Below are positions 48,338-60,579 of a stretch of DNA of 64,000 nt, piece by piece. Source of the stretch: Poecilobothrus nobilitatus (Eukaryota > Arthropoda > Insecta > Diptera > Dolichopodidae); the NCBI GenBank assembly GCA_947095535.1, contig OX352774.1, positions 213,640,965-213,704,964 of the forward strand, given 5' to 3'. Position 1 is the stretch's first letter, and every line of letters starts with the position of its first letter. The notes beneath the pieces are model-generated. The model had not been told where the DNA came from. It saw only the letters and a program-made list of their open reading frames with translations, and made no database searches. The translations under genes were made by a program, and so were the position numbers.

Positions 48338-51300
48338 ATAAGTTTAAATCTTTAAACACTTTTTTAATCCTTTTTTTAACAAGTAAAAAAAAATTGTTTT
48401 TTAATTAGAAAAATTAAATAAAAAGCAGCAAAAAGTAGTCATTAGATGAAAAGAATAATTATATGAACCCATAAAAGTTCATTTTCAATTCATTGTAATA
48501 TAAAACTAAAGAATATAGAGAAGGTCATCTACCATTGGTAATTAAATTTAATTGTAATATTTTACTCATTTTAACAATCATTTTTTTTTTCCCAAATAAC
48601 TTTTACTATACCCATCTTTTTAATCACGTCATAATTTTCACTATTAATAATCAATCGATTTATTTCAACTTAACCCGATAATACCATAACAGAAAAAAAA
48701 AATTAATTATTAAAAAGATTTTGTTTTTATGTTTCTAATACGATTTAAAATATTTCTGCACAACTATTTCTATATAAAAGATTTTTATTTTAATTTTTTT
48801 TTTTTTAAAAACCATAAATTAATTAAATAAAATCTCAATACTGCATTATCCTTCTTGATAAATTTGTTTATTTACATATTATGTATATATATGTATTATA
48901 TATGACTAAAGCAACAAATATCCTTACAATATTTATAATCAGATTTTACATTTTATTTTCTCAATTACTTTCTTCTATATCTTTTTTTTTTGTTTTTTTT
49001 TTTTTTATGTATTTATATTTTGTATTAATTTAAAAGACTAAAACAAGTGACATTTCCTTCTATTAAAAGTAAAATAATTTATTTTAATATAAATTTGACC
49101 TTTGGGTAATATTAAATCATTGTAAATAAACAAAATACACACATATATTTAATTGTAAAACAAAATTTTCCAGAACGATATTTAAACATTCATATATACA
49201 TGCAGATAGTAAATACTATAATATGTTTACCATGCTACCACCACTGGGTAATGAATTAATAATATCATAAAAAAAAAAAAAAAAAAACACTAAAAAGTTA
49301 TTTTTTAAATTTTTCCACATTTACTGTATTGTATGCAGAAAGAAAGAATAATTTATGTTTTTTTTTTAACGTTTTTTTTTTTATACATTTCACAGTAGAT
49401 AATTTAATATACATTTATGCCTACATATATATATATCTAAAGATACATGAGGAAAAGTATATCAATTTAATCATTATAAAAACTTCAGTTTAAAAACAAA
49501 AAATACCCAAAAATAAAAAAAAAAGGAAATATTTTTATCCTATAGCAGCATCAAAAAAAAAAAAGTGATGAAAAGATTCAGGAATTAAAAAGTTAAGTTT
49601 ATCCAGATTCGTTATATTTGTACAAAAAAAAAATTAAATTAAATTTAAAAATTTATTTGTGAGATGCAGATATATATAGTAAATTCAATTGGAAAATTTG
49701 TTAAATTTAATTGAAAAAGGTTTAAAGGTTAAATTTTGAAAAGATTAAATTGGAAGTTCAGATCCTGTATAATGTAAATAACAAAAAGAAAAAAAAAAAA
49801 AAAAACTTTATTAAATTTAAAAAATATTCACCAAAAATACTTATACTTTATTAAAGGTTTTTTCCTTTCAAAATTTTACTTTTCAACAAGACTTTGTTCA
49901 AAAACAATTTAGAATTCAGAAGTTTTCACTTTGGTTTTTTTTTTTTTTTGGTTTTTTACCAAAAGGTAAATGGTATTTTTTTTTTGTTTTTTTTTAAATA
50001 TTATTTCGCTTGTTTGTTGAATATCGTGCGAATATAAAATTTAATATACGTGATATAAACAAAAAAAATTGTTTAGGTAAATTATTTCAAAAATTTTCCA
50101 AATTTTTAAGTTAAACAAAAAAAAAAAAGAAGAAAATCGTCTAAAATTTAAATCAAAACATTAAGTAGTGCATTTAATTAATGGTTTTTTTTTTTTTTTC
50201 ATTTACTTATCTTTCATTAAGAGTTGAGAAAAAAATAAGTAAAAATCAATTGTCCGTTTCAGAGATTTTTTTATATTTCTTTATTATAAAATTTTAATTA
50301 CCAAGAAGCGCTAAAAAATTACCATCCATATTCTTCAAGACGTATCATACGAAGAATATCAAAAACGTGATAATTTATTATTTTTTTAGGCGCAAAACAG
50401 CAGATGCTTTTAAATTGACGCGATATTAAATGTCAAAAGGATCGTGTTATACTTTAGCAAAATTATTTTCTTACAATGCGATAAGAAACATTCTTACCAA
50501 CATTACGAACATTTTTTCACACATCTTAGAGAAATACCTTTTTAACTAGGCGTGATACGATATATTTTTTCATCGCTTATGATGAGTGATGAATCTAGAG
50601 ATTATGGCTGTATAATTGAAGTAATTTTTTCTTCCCAAATTAAACTTTTACTCATAAAAACTGATAAAAATAACTTTAATCCAACAATCTTTTTTTTCAA
50701 TATTATTATTAAATAAAGTTGTCTAAAAGAACTGGATCTTAAAAATTAGAGGACTTTAATAATATTTAATGTAATGAAAAAAAAAATTTAATAAATTTAA
50801 TGTAAAAGAAGAAAATACTATTCAGATAACATTAATCCTTAGTCTAAACTTAGGTTAACACATACTTAAAATATCAACTTTTAAGTAATTTTAATGTAAC
50901 CTGTATTTTTAATTTTATTTTTATACGATATAAAAGGTCTTTATATGTATAAATGCAGATTAATTGAATGTGAAGTTCAAAGGATTCCCAAAAAAACTAT
51001 CTAAATCCATATTTTAAGATCATGAATTTAATATTTATGATACTGTTTTTTTTTTTTTATGCGGTAACCAAACTCTAAGAAACTATTAGTTTGTATATTT
51101 TTCATGTAGGTTTGACTAAATGTTTGTGTACGTACGTTGGGAGAAAGTGAGAATGAAAATAAGGACAAAAAGTAAGAATTCGAAAGTAGAAGGTATACGA
51201 ACCGGTTCTTTTCTAAGATTCTACCAGTTCTACGAAAAGATTCTATTTAAATAAGTGCAAATTGTAAAATGGAGTATTACCAAGATAGGGGAACACATTT

Positions 51301-54210
51301 GAAAAATTTAAAAAAAATGAACCAACATTTTTAAACAGTGTCTATAATTTACCACTAAATATACATGTAATTTTTCTTTATTTTTAATCTTTTATTTAGA
51401 CTTGATTGATTTATGATCATTTTGATAAAGTTGACTTAATAAATCAACTTGAAATTTAATTTTAAATGACATCATAAATTAATTAAACAACTAATATATT
51501 ATATTACTGCACATTACAAATTTTTTTTTTTTTTTAAGTTAAATTACGACAAAAATAAATTTTACTTGGCAAAAAAAAAAAAAAAAAATCGCAATGTCCT
51601 CATTACATAATTTTATTTTCTGTTCTTTTTTTTTTCTTAAAATTTTATATTATAATCCGCCAACTGATGCACATCATAACATTTTCAAAGTTTCTTTATG
51701 TGAAATTTCTACTTTAATTAAGTTTTCTCTTTTACCAAAAATAAAACTAATAAAAAAAGAAAAAAATAAAAAATCTTTTTATAGATTCAAATATAACCTT
51801 ATTTCTGTTCATATTTTTGACTCTGAGAATCTGGTTAAATATAAAAGCTTCCAAAAACTAATACAATACTACTACTAAAAATATGCTTGTTAACTTTTTT
51901 TATTTTGATTTTTTTTTTTTTTTTTCTGATAATCTTCATCTTAGTACTTACTTTTCTGTTATGATTACTGATTTTTTGTAAAAAAAGGTCAAAGGAAGTA
52001 AAGTCGAAAAAAAATGTTTAAAGATATTGTAAAACTGGATAAATGGAAGAATATTATGAACATGATAAAAGAAAAAGTTATCCACCGATTGTTAAGGTTG
52101 TGTCAATTGCTCTGTTACTAGATTTCTCCTTTTTTGGCGGATTTTTTTTCAATTACAAAAATTTGATGAACCAATGACCAATTTTAATTTTCATTGCAGT
52201 ATTTTAATTTATGTTTAGCTCGCTGATGAAACAAAAATTTTCTTTCAGAATTTTAGCTTTATTTATCAATCAAGTAATTTTGAGGGGAGTAGTGTTCAGT
52301 AATATTAGATCAACTTAAGTGAACAAAAATTCAAAAGAAAAAATCTTTATTTTTAAATGACTTATAAACTTTATGTGTCGGTTTCGATTTCATATGGATT
52401 AACATACCACTTTAAAGCAAACATGAAAAATTTTTAATTGCTTTAAATATGAAACGAAATTTTCGTTTCATCAGACTAGAAAACTTTAAGGGGAACTCTT
52501 ATTCTTTCTCGTGTATGCTTTAAAATGTATCTATCAAAATTTAACTAACTGGGGCAATGGTCAAAACAAAATTAATTTATTAAAAATCAATTTTATAATA
52601 TTTTTGATACCGACAAAAATGGCAAGTGATCACTAAAATTTAATTATTCTTAAGTGGAATACAGTTTCAAAAGATCTTTTAAATTAAAATTCCAGAAGAT
52701 TTATAATTATTATAATTGATAATTGGATTATAATTTTTGTCTATTAATTTCAAATAAACGTCAAGATATAACGAGTCATTTATTCTGACAAGTGGTAAAC
52801 CGTTTTTCTTTCTTTTCTTAGAATTAAAATAATTACTTTGATCCACAAAATATCTCTCAAAAGTTAAAAAAACAACAACATATTTTCCCTTAACATCTTT
52901 TTGTTTTTAAAATCTTACCTTTGTTCTTGCACTATTTTGGATTTAAAATCACTACACCTTAAATCTTTTAGTCCGAGAGTCAAGGTATACCCGTCCAAAA
53001 AAAAAAAAAAAAAATAAAGATGATAAAGGACATGAAGAGATTAAGATGAAGATGTTCATGAAAAATAAAGAAAATTCTTTACATAGTTCATAGTTCTATT
53101 ATTTTTGGATAAAACAGAGAAATCCTTTTATACTCCTTATACTTTTAATTTTTAAGTTTTTTTTTTTTTGTTTTGTACCTTGTGTTCTTTTCTTTCATTA
53201 AAAACATCATAGTTTTGATCTTTCTTTTAACATTTTCTACTTTTCTTATTCTGATTATACTTTGCATGTCTCCTAAAAATTTAAAATGAAAAATTTCTTA
53301 AAAGACAAAAACAAAAGAAAAAAAGCTGTTGATGCATTCTTCTACTAGAACTATTTTACAACTCTTGATGTAAGTTCCTCCTTCCTTTATTATAAATTAT
53401 TTTGGTTTTTTTTTTTTTTTTTTTTTTTTGTATCTCTCTTAAGTATTCTTCATCATCATTATAATGTGATTCTGCACATGTATCTATACTGTAATCTTAA
53501 ATTTAAAATGCAAAGGATGTGTAAAAGAAAAACAAAAAAGAAAATGAGGACAGGGAAATCTTTTTTTAAGTGTTGTTTGGGTCTACTATTCAATCTTTTA
53601 TTCAATGAGATTTTAAAAATAGTACAAAAGTACTAATATAATATAGTAATAGTGTATAGTGTAAAATATTTGAAGAATATAAGGTATATAGATATTATAC
53701 TATAATATATATTATTATATACAAAATGTCATGTTTTATTAATTCATCAAAAAATATATAAGTATGTATATGTAAGATGAAGTTTTTAACTTATAAATTA
53801 TTAAGTTTATATTTTATACAATAGAAAAGTCAACAAGAACATGAAAAAAAATAATTCTTTTTTTTTTGTTTTTGTAATTTTTCTTATATTTTTAAGAGTC
53901 CTTTCTATTTCAAAAGAATGAATAAAATCATAGTTTCACTAAAAAAAAAGTGAAAGTTAACAATTCGTAACAGTTCTTGAAAAAGAATATGTAACGAACA
54001 AATAACTGAAAGGATAAGAAAAAAAAAAAAATAATTAATAATAAAATTTAAAAGTATATTAATAGATTTCTATGAAAAAAGAATTATAAATCAATAAAGG
54101 ATTAATATAAGGAATACAAGTATAAGAGAAGAACATGATAGAATAATTAAGAGTTGAACTTTAAAAAAAACTTTTGAGTCAAGATTTCAAGTAGGTTCAA
54201 ATATCTGATT
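48338..54210. other. Long AT-rich non-coding stretch
   Basis: No gene is recognised over almost 6 kb. The frame at 51594-51878 is Lys/Phe/Ile-rich and has no motif. One patch (50270-50600) has higher complexity and several short inverted repeats but no coding frame. Confidence 0.5.
50328..50361. repeat. Perfect nine-base-pair inverted repeat
   Basis: ATATTCTTC and GAAGAATAT flank the loop AAGACGTATCATAC. The surrounding 300 bases are less A/T-monotonous than their neighbours. No function can be assigned. Confidence 0.5.
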
Positions 54211-54277
54211 AATGGTGTAATAGTTAAGCCGTCGATCCAAACAAAAGATCTTGGGGTCAAAACTCGTTCAAGTCATA
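54211..54277 (+). repeat. tRNA-like fragment (family E)
   Basis: AATGGTGTAATAGTTAAGCC matches the A-box block of the head at 10601-10676, and GGGGTCAAAACTCGTTC is a weak B-box. It is degraded and cannot be a working tRNA. Confidence 0.48.
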
Positions 54278-54919
54278 TCCAATATTTGTAATTGATATCG
54301 TAATACTTTATATTGTAATAATTACATAATATCGTAATATCGTAAATGTGTAAATAGTTGTCTAGTTGTAATTGTCAACAAAGATAATTATAGGGGAGAG
54401 TTTTTTTTTTTCTTTGTTTTCTTTTTCTATATAGAAGTTAATTCATTTGAGAAACTTTTTTATTCTTTATTTATATCACATATTACAACATACAAAAAAA
54501 AACAAAACTCAAAAATATCGGTATTATTCAATCGTTTAATAATTAATCTTATGATAATGATTTTTATCATTTTATTAATTTTAAGTCTTATGTAATACTA
54601 AAGGCTGCATTGTATCTAATGGTGTTTTATATTCTTAACTTTTATTATATGTTTTATAAAAAAAAATGTTTAAAAAATAAAATACTGACATTTTTTAACC
54701 TTATTTAACATAACTTAACCTATATTATTCTACTTATCGTACATAATTATTAATACTTTTAATCTTGTGTGAGTAAATATTTGCTAACCATCAAAAATTT
54801 CTGTTAATGCTTTTATCTTTTTCTGGTCTAGTGATACGGACCCTTTTACAATGACCTTTAACAATGAGTTAAAGAAATAGAGCAATGAGAACACTATAGA
54901 AATAGAGCGACTTCCTTTT
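54278..54919. other. AT-rich non-coding stretch
   Basis: Nothing is recognised; the minus-strand frame at 54784-54981 runs into the SINE tail. Confidence 0.5.
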
Positions 54920-55059
54920 GTTTTATTTATTTTATTTATATTAATATTACAAACTACATAGGATATTGCAATATTACACAACCATCGATTACTAAGACCA
55001 TTATAGGTCGAATACTATTATAAAATTATAAACTAATATTATTTATTTTGTTTATATTA
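54920..55059 (-). mobile_element. SINE type II, head-less copy (first of three)
   Basis: TTTATTTATATTAATATTAC, AACCATCGATTACTAAGACC, TTATAGGTCGAATACTATTA and ACTAATATTATTTATTTTG match the tail of the complete copy at 55324-55609. The match stops just where the tRNA-like head would begin. Confidence 0.8.
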
Positions 55060-55323
55060 TTTCTTTATTTATTTAATCTAATATTAATACAATAAATTGT
55101 AATAACATCACTAAGAGCCTTGGCTACAAAGGCCATTTTGTGCCTGGCTATTAAATTTTAATACATTGTCTATATTATATATTTTATATTTACGCTTTAT
55201 TTGGTAGCAAGGGGGATTTATTTTCAATTAATAAAACTTGCTACCTGTGCAGGATTTGAACCCACACTCCCTTGTTTAATAAGTCACGGGCTTGATCGCT
55301 ACGCTATCGTGAGCCCCAGCGGC
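55060..55323 (-). mobile_element. SINE type II, complete but diverged copy (second of three)
   Basis: On the minus strand the head reads GGGGCTCACGATAGCGTAGC, then GATCAAGCCCGTG (A-box region), then GTGTGGGTTCAAATCCTGCA (B-box). GTAGCAAG and CTTGCTACC pair as the post-head hairpin. The tail carries a diverged form of the 'ctaagagcc...ggctacaaaggcc' block. It encodes no protein; the plus-strand frame at 55201-55392 is a shadow of the tRNA-like head. Confidence 0.82.
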
Positions 55324-55609
55324 TTTTTTTTATTTATTTATTTATTTATTTATATTAATATTACATACATTAATGTAGTGCAATATTATTGAACCATCGG
55401 CTACTAAGGCCATTATAGGTTTTTATACTATTATAAATTATATACTAATATTATTTATTTTGTTTATATTATATACTGTATATTTACATTATATTAGGTC
55501 GTAAGGGGGGTATGTAAAGAAAAAAACTTACGACCTGTGCAGGGATCGAACCCACACTCCTTCGGTTAATACGCCACACGCCTACCTACTAGGCTACCGA
55601 AGCCCCGGC
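55324..55609 (-). mobile_element. SINE type II, complete copy (third of three)
   Basis: On the minus strand: GGGGCTTCGGTAGCCTAGTA, GGTAGGCGTGTGG, GAAGGAGTGTGGGTTCGATC (B-box) and CCTGCACAGGTCGTAAG. CCCCCTTACGACC pairs with GGTCGTAAG, and the tail ends in (TAAA)n, written here as TTTATTTATT. The head is close to that of type I SINEs, but the tail is different. RNA polymerase III would transcribe it. Confidence 0.88.
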
Positions 55610-56540
55610 TTTTTTTTCGTGGCTATGGTAATTTTTTCTTATTTAAAAAAATATTGCATACTTCAAGGCTACTAGTTTTGAAAATAATATTCAAAAAAAA
55701 AATTTTTCATAAAACCGAAATATAATTCCAAAATTGAATTTAAATCAAATAAAAAAGACAAAATAAAATTGTAATAGTTACTTTTTCTATTATTATCTAA
55801 AATATTTTTTTATATTATTAAATATAAGAAAAAAAAATTAATGGTCATTAATTTTTATAATAATAACATTGAAAAATAAAATAAAACATTAAAAAAAAAA
55901 AAAATAAAAATTATGACAAAAAGATTCATTAGTAGCGTTTAATAAAAAGAATTTTCAAAGTTTCATTAAAACTTTTTCTCAAAAGTTAGTTTAATCAAAT
56001 TTTACTGATGATTTTAACAAATAATTTCATTAATGAAACAAAAACTTATTAATTTTTTAATTTTTTTTCTTTAGAAAGAAAAAAACTGAATTCAATTCTA
56101 TAATAAAGAATAAAAGTATTTTTCAAATAATGGAAATATAAATTGAATAAAAAATAAAATTCGTGAGTTTAGTTCATTTGATAAAATTTAAGATTGAATT
56201 CTAATATTGTGATTGAAAATTCGAGAAAAATAATAAGCTTTAACTGCACTCTAATATAAGAGGAGTTATCGTGTAGCAATACTCTACGACGTAACGGTTC
56301 CGAATATATATATATGTCATTGATTGCAACAACACCATCTAAAACCGTAATAAAGTAAGATTTAAAGAATTTATTCCGTAATAAAGAAGATCATAATAAA
56401 TAAGATTTAAGTTTTAAAAAGAAACCATTTATATTACATTGATAAATCGACCAACAGGATTTATTGCAAAATAAAATGTTTAATTAAAAGCGTTGAAAAA
56501 ATAAATTTTTAACAACAACAAAGTACTTATAACAGTGAGG
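55610..56540. other. AT-rich non-coding stretch
   Basis: Nothing is recognised. Confidence 0.5.
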
Positions 56541-56835
56541 ATTCTCGCCCTCAAAACCCCCATTAAATTCTTATATTTTATAGGACTACTATTTTTTATA
56601 TTTTTTTTTCGCCCGCAAAACCCCCACTAAATTCTTATATCTTTCATGAATTATAAAAGGTCATCTATTCTATATAAATAGCTATAAAATAAATATACTA
56701 CTTTTCAAAAAAATGTCGAAAATTTTATTTTTAACATTAAAATTCGATTTTTTTTTTAACATTTTATTTTCCAACATTTTTTTTTCCCTGTTCGACAAAT
56801 TTTTTTTTCGACATTTTTTTTTCAACTTTTCTTTT
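56541..56835. repeat. Direct repeat of about 36 bp plus CGACATT/CAACATT simple repeats
   Basis: TCGCCCTCAAAACCCCCATT, then AAATTCTTATAT (56549), recurs as TCGCCCGCAAAACCCCCACT, then AAATTCTTATAT, about 61 bases later. From 56710 to 56835 words such as GTCGAAAATTT, CGATTTTTT, CCAACATTTTT and CGACATTTTT alternate with T runs. Confidence 0.65.
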
Positions 56836-58235
56836 TAATAATAATAATAAGTTCCATGACCAATTCCTCTCCTAGATGTCACGCGGGGAAACACCATTCT
56901 CTTATTATTTTTTTTTTGACTTACAACGGACTGTCATATGCAAAGTTATCACCAAATTTCATCTTATTTATGAACGAAGAACAGCAACAAAAGCAAGCAT
57001 GAGACCAGATAATTAGCATAAGAGAGAATGTAGTGAGAATTAGTGGGTGGGTTAGTTAGTGGGAATACTTTTTAGGGCAAGCATTAGTAAAGAAAACTGA
57101 CTAGTAACCAAAATTAGCTACAAAAACTATGACGTACATATATCTAGTTAAAACTATAATACTTTGAACACTTTGAGTACTTTTTTGACTCCTATTGTAA
57201 AATAATAGATAAAATTAAATGAAGTAATCATAAATTTTTTATAATAATGTTACTTTATATGTAAGTTTTAAAATGTAGTTTAAACTAAAATTTAAGCTAA
57301 CAAAAAAAAAAAACTGAAATAACATATTATTAAACCAGTAAAACACAAACTTTAAAATAAACACAAAAATTAATTAATTTTATTTTTGAAAAGTATATTT
57401 TACATTTATTAGATACAATGTTCTGTACAAAATTATTAATGATAATTTTATTCAATACAGTGTTTATTTTTTTGGTAAATTTTTTTTAAAAGGATGCATT
57501 TTATGTCCCTTTTTATATTGTATTGCAAACATTTTAAAATAACAAATTTTGTATTCATAACGGTAAATAAAGTATTGATTTTAGATAAATTATTTTTAAA
57601 AATATCCGAATAGATATTAGATTAAGGATACAACAAAAAAAAGTGTTTATTGTAATATGTGTTTATTTACTATTTTTTTTTTGTTGTTTTCTTATTCTTT
57701 TTTACTTATTTTGTATCTCTTGCATTGGAATCGGGGGATAAAAACTTTAGCTTGAGATTTAGATAAATCTTATCATATTTCTATCTTCCAAAGTTCACAA
57801 ACATAAAATTTTTAAAATAGATATGTTATAGTTTTTATTTATATGCAAAATACCATAACTTATATACTTAACAGAATGGTACATGGTATACTTATTTAGG
57901 AGATAAATACTATTGTTAAATAATTACGTTAAATTTTATAGCAGGGAAGCTGTATTCAATACAATAACTTGAATATGTTTTAATTCAATTGGTTAGTAAT
58001 ATCGAAAATAAAGTTTTTTTCATAATATTGTGAACCGCTCAAATAATAAATAATAAAGAAAACGGAATAGTAATAGATTTTTCTTTTTCTTATATAAAAA
58101 AAAAATTAGAATAAATACACTTTTGTCCTTGCAGTTGAGAAGACGAGATAGTCAAGGAAATGATAGATAGATATACATTAAGATTTATTTTTTATTTTAA
58201 TATTTTGTATTTGTATAATTTTTATTTTATTAAAT
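56836..58235. other. AT-rich non-coding stretch
   Basis: No gene is recognised. The part at 56860-57130 is somewhat less A/T-biased, without a coding frame or known repeat. Confidence 0.45.
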
Positions 58236-58240
58236 TATTT

Positions 58241-58575
58241 TTAGCATATTTTCGAAAAAAAAAAAAAATCTTAAAAAACTTGCTTATTAATTTCACTCTA
58301 TCTGTCCGTATCTCACTCTGTTCGGTTACAAAATTTCTGCACATTTTAATATCTAATCACAGATAGAGTTCTTAAAAAATTTTGATTTTACAAGCATAAG
58401 GTACATCAGTTACTATTTTGTTTGCACTTCCGCAAGTTTAACAGCTAATAGGGTTCTAAAACTTAAATTTTGCATTATTAAAAATACCAGTTAGGCAGCT
58501 ATACAAATTTTTTGAAAGTAGAAAGCAAAAATGAAAACCTCATTTACACGTGTAAACTGCTATTCTTAAGTATAT
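58241..58575 (+). mobile_element. Family A repeat, old 5' fragment
   Basis: AGCATATTTTCGAAAA, TTGCTTATTAATTTCACTC and TATCTGTCCGTATC are followed by a GGTTACAAAATTTCTGCAC block. TTTTTGAAAGTAGAAAGC and ACACGTGTAAACTGC then align with family A. Internal deletions are large. The frame at 58160-58366 is not a gene. Confidence 0.6.
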
Positions 58576-59329
58576 ATCTTTCTTTCTTTAACTAAAGATA
58601 CTTTTATTTTAAGTGAAAATTTTTTACTTCAAGTGAAGATATTTCTAATAGACATTTGAAATCTGAAGTAAAAATTCTTCATTTGAAATAAAAATGCCTT
58701 CACTTAAAGTAAAAAAATGTCACTTAAATTAAAAAAGTCTTCAGTAAAAGTAAAAATGGTATATATGTATATCGCTTTTCTTTAAAATTGAAGAAAGAAT
58801 CTTTTGATTTTTCACAATTTTTTATTACAATTGTTTTTTTTTTGTTTTTTATATTATTATTGTTTTATTATATTGTTTTTTTTTTTTTAAATTCTATAGT
58901 ATAATAAATACAATGTGAATTTCAATTTATTGTGTCATGACAAATTGTATAGATTTAAAAATTGTCAGTTCCAAATGTAATTTAAAATTTGTGTTTTTGA
59001 GTATAAAATGAATATAAAAAGGAATGCAATTTGATTTATATTATCTTTTCTATTTGAAAATTGGTCTTTTACTAATCTAAATACCATAATATTAATGACA
59101 ATGTTTTAAATGAAATATTATAACATATGATGCAAAAAATCAAAATTAAATATATATTTTTTTAACCGGAACGACATAAAAGGATACTGCTTCAACAGGA
59201 TTTATGGTACAATAGTTTTAAACTAGAACTTTCTTTATATACATATATATTTTTATTATATATATAAATACTTTTTAAGATTGTTATTTAAAATTTATTT
59301 AAAAATCTTTTGTTCCTTATTCTTCGGAA
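58576..59329. other. AT-rich stretch with a CTTCACTT/AAGTGAAG word cluster
   Basis: At 58600-58760 the words ACTTCAAGTGAAG, CACTTAAAGTAAAAA and TCAGTAAAAGTAAAA recur in both orientations. Nothing else is recognised. Confidence 0.45.
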
Positions 59330-59712
59330 AAATTTTTGGCATTCTCAAACAGTATGCGATTTGTCTCAGACTTGATCGTATTGTACAACTCATACACGAA
59401 AGTTATTCGCATAATCGCATACTATTTGAGAATGTCAAACATTTTACGAACGAACTCCAATACCCTTATACCTCATTTCCTAACCAAGTATGAGTTAGAT
59501 TATCCGTTAAACAAAATCACACGAGCGATACAAGGGGAACACTTCAAAAAGGAAATTTTGTGCTTATCAAGAGGTAAACCGCTTCCAGCACGAAGTCCGA
59601 TACTGTCAATAAATCCCTTCTTGAACCATCATAAGATAATATGTATTTTGCAGAAAACTTCACTTCACAACATGCGAATTTTAGATTGCACACTCTTCGA
59701 ATCTTTTTAAAC
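59330..59712 (+). pseudogene. BEL/Pao retrotransposon pol fragment
   Basis: The plus-strand frame 59336-59710 reads like the region between RNase H and integrase of BEL/Pao polyproteins. NSYTKVIRIIAYYLRM matches the family's 'tkllRitAycLRF' block. YPLNKITRAIQGEHFKKEI matches the 'eE...a...iQ.e.F..Ei' block. LSRGKPLPARSPILSINPFL matches the 'l..gkpl...s.ll.LnPFld' block just before the integrase zinc domain. After IICI the expected 'VGGRL' stretch is deleted or scrambled and the frame soon ends. In an intact element pol copies and inserts the genome; this piece is dead. LTRs were not found. Confidence 0.78.
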
Positions 59713-60240
59713 TTTTTAACTGTTTTTAACGAGATGTTTTTTTTTTTACGAAGGTTGGTCGAAAGTCACCAAGAGGAACTGCACGTGGTTCCTCAGAATA
59801 GTGTTGGACTTTAACCAACCAAAACCACCCCCCTTTTAAAATCAAACTTTAGGATGGAACCTTTAATACAAATGAACAATTTCATTTTGGGGAAAGGGAT
59901 GTGGGAAGTATAATTGGGGAAATTGGAAGTGGAAAATTTGGGATTAGAGGGGATAGGTAGGAAAATTTGGAGGGATATTTTGAAGATAGATGTTAATCTT
60001 CTTCTTAAACTTAAGTAAGTCGTACACATATGAATTACCAACTTTAGAGAACACATGTCACATATGATGGTATATGGTTCCACAAACGGGGCGTACACAT
60101 GACAAATGAATTCCCATAAGCTGTATTTCGCCATGTTGATAACTCTACATGGTAGGGATGAGCTTCTATTTCACTCGTTGTTTCTCGTTGGAAAACTTTG
60201 GGTGGAGGCATTTACTGTTTTATTTCTTTGGAACAGGTGT
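59713..60240. other. Higher-GC non-coding block beside the BEL/Pao remnant
   Basis: This block is less AT-rich than its surroundings (GGTTGGTCGAAAGTCACC, GGGGAAAGGGATGTGGG) and may be the 3' part of the same retrotransposon. No pol motif or LTR boundary could be placed. The 107-codon minus-strand frame at 59811-60134 has no recognisable domain and is probably chance within element DNA. Confidence 0.45.
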
Positions 60241-60579
60241 CTAATTTCAAATGTCTCAAAATATCTCACTTCAAAATAATTTCAAAAAAGGTTTGGTAAA
60301 TAATTGTTAAACAGAAAATTCTGAGTTACAAAATTTCTATACTTTTTAAAAAAAAAAAGGGAATGCGGTTTTCAAATTGCTAAGAATTAATTTAAGCACT
60401 TATTTTGAAGTCGAAGTGTAATGTTCATATGTATATAGGTACATGTACTAATATTTAATAAACAAAACTAAATCCCAGAAATTAATTTATAGAAACTCAG
60501 ATTTTCCGGCCGAATTCCATCATCTATATATGCACATAATGTATATAAATTTAGCAAATTTATGTCATTTTTTTTATAT

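Noticed and set aside
48109..48408. 99-codon plus-strand frame with an overlapping minus-strand frame
   Set aside because: It lies on a poly(A)-tailed repeat also present at 26.4 kb, ends in lysines from the A run, and shows no protein motif.
59811..60134. 107-codon minus-strand frame
   Set aside because: No domain, signal or conserved pattern. It runs antisense beside a BEL/Pao remnant and is probably chance within higher-GC element DNA.
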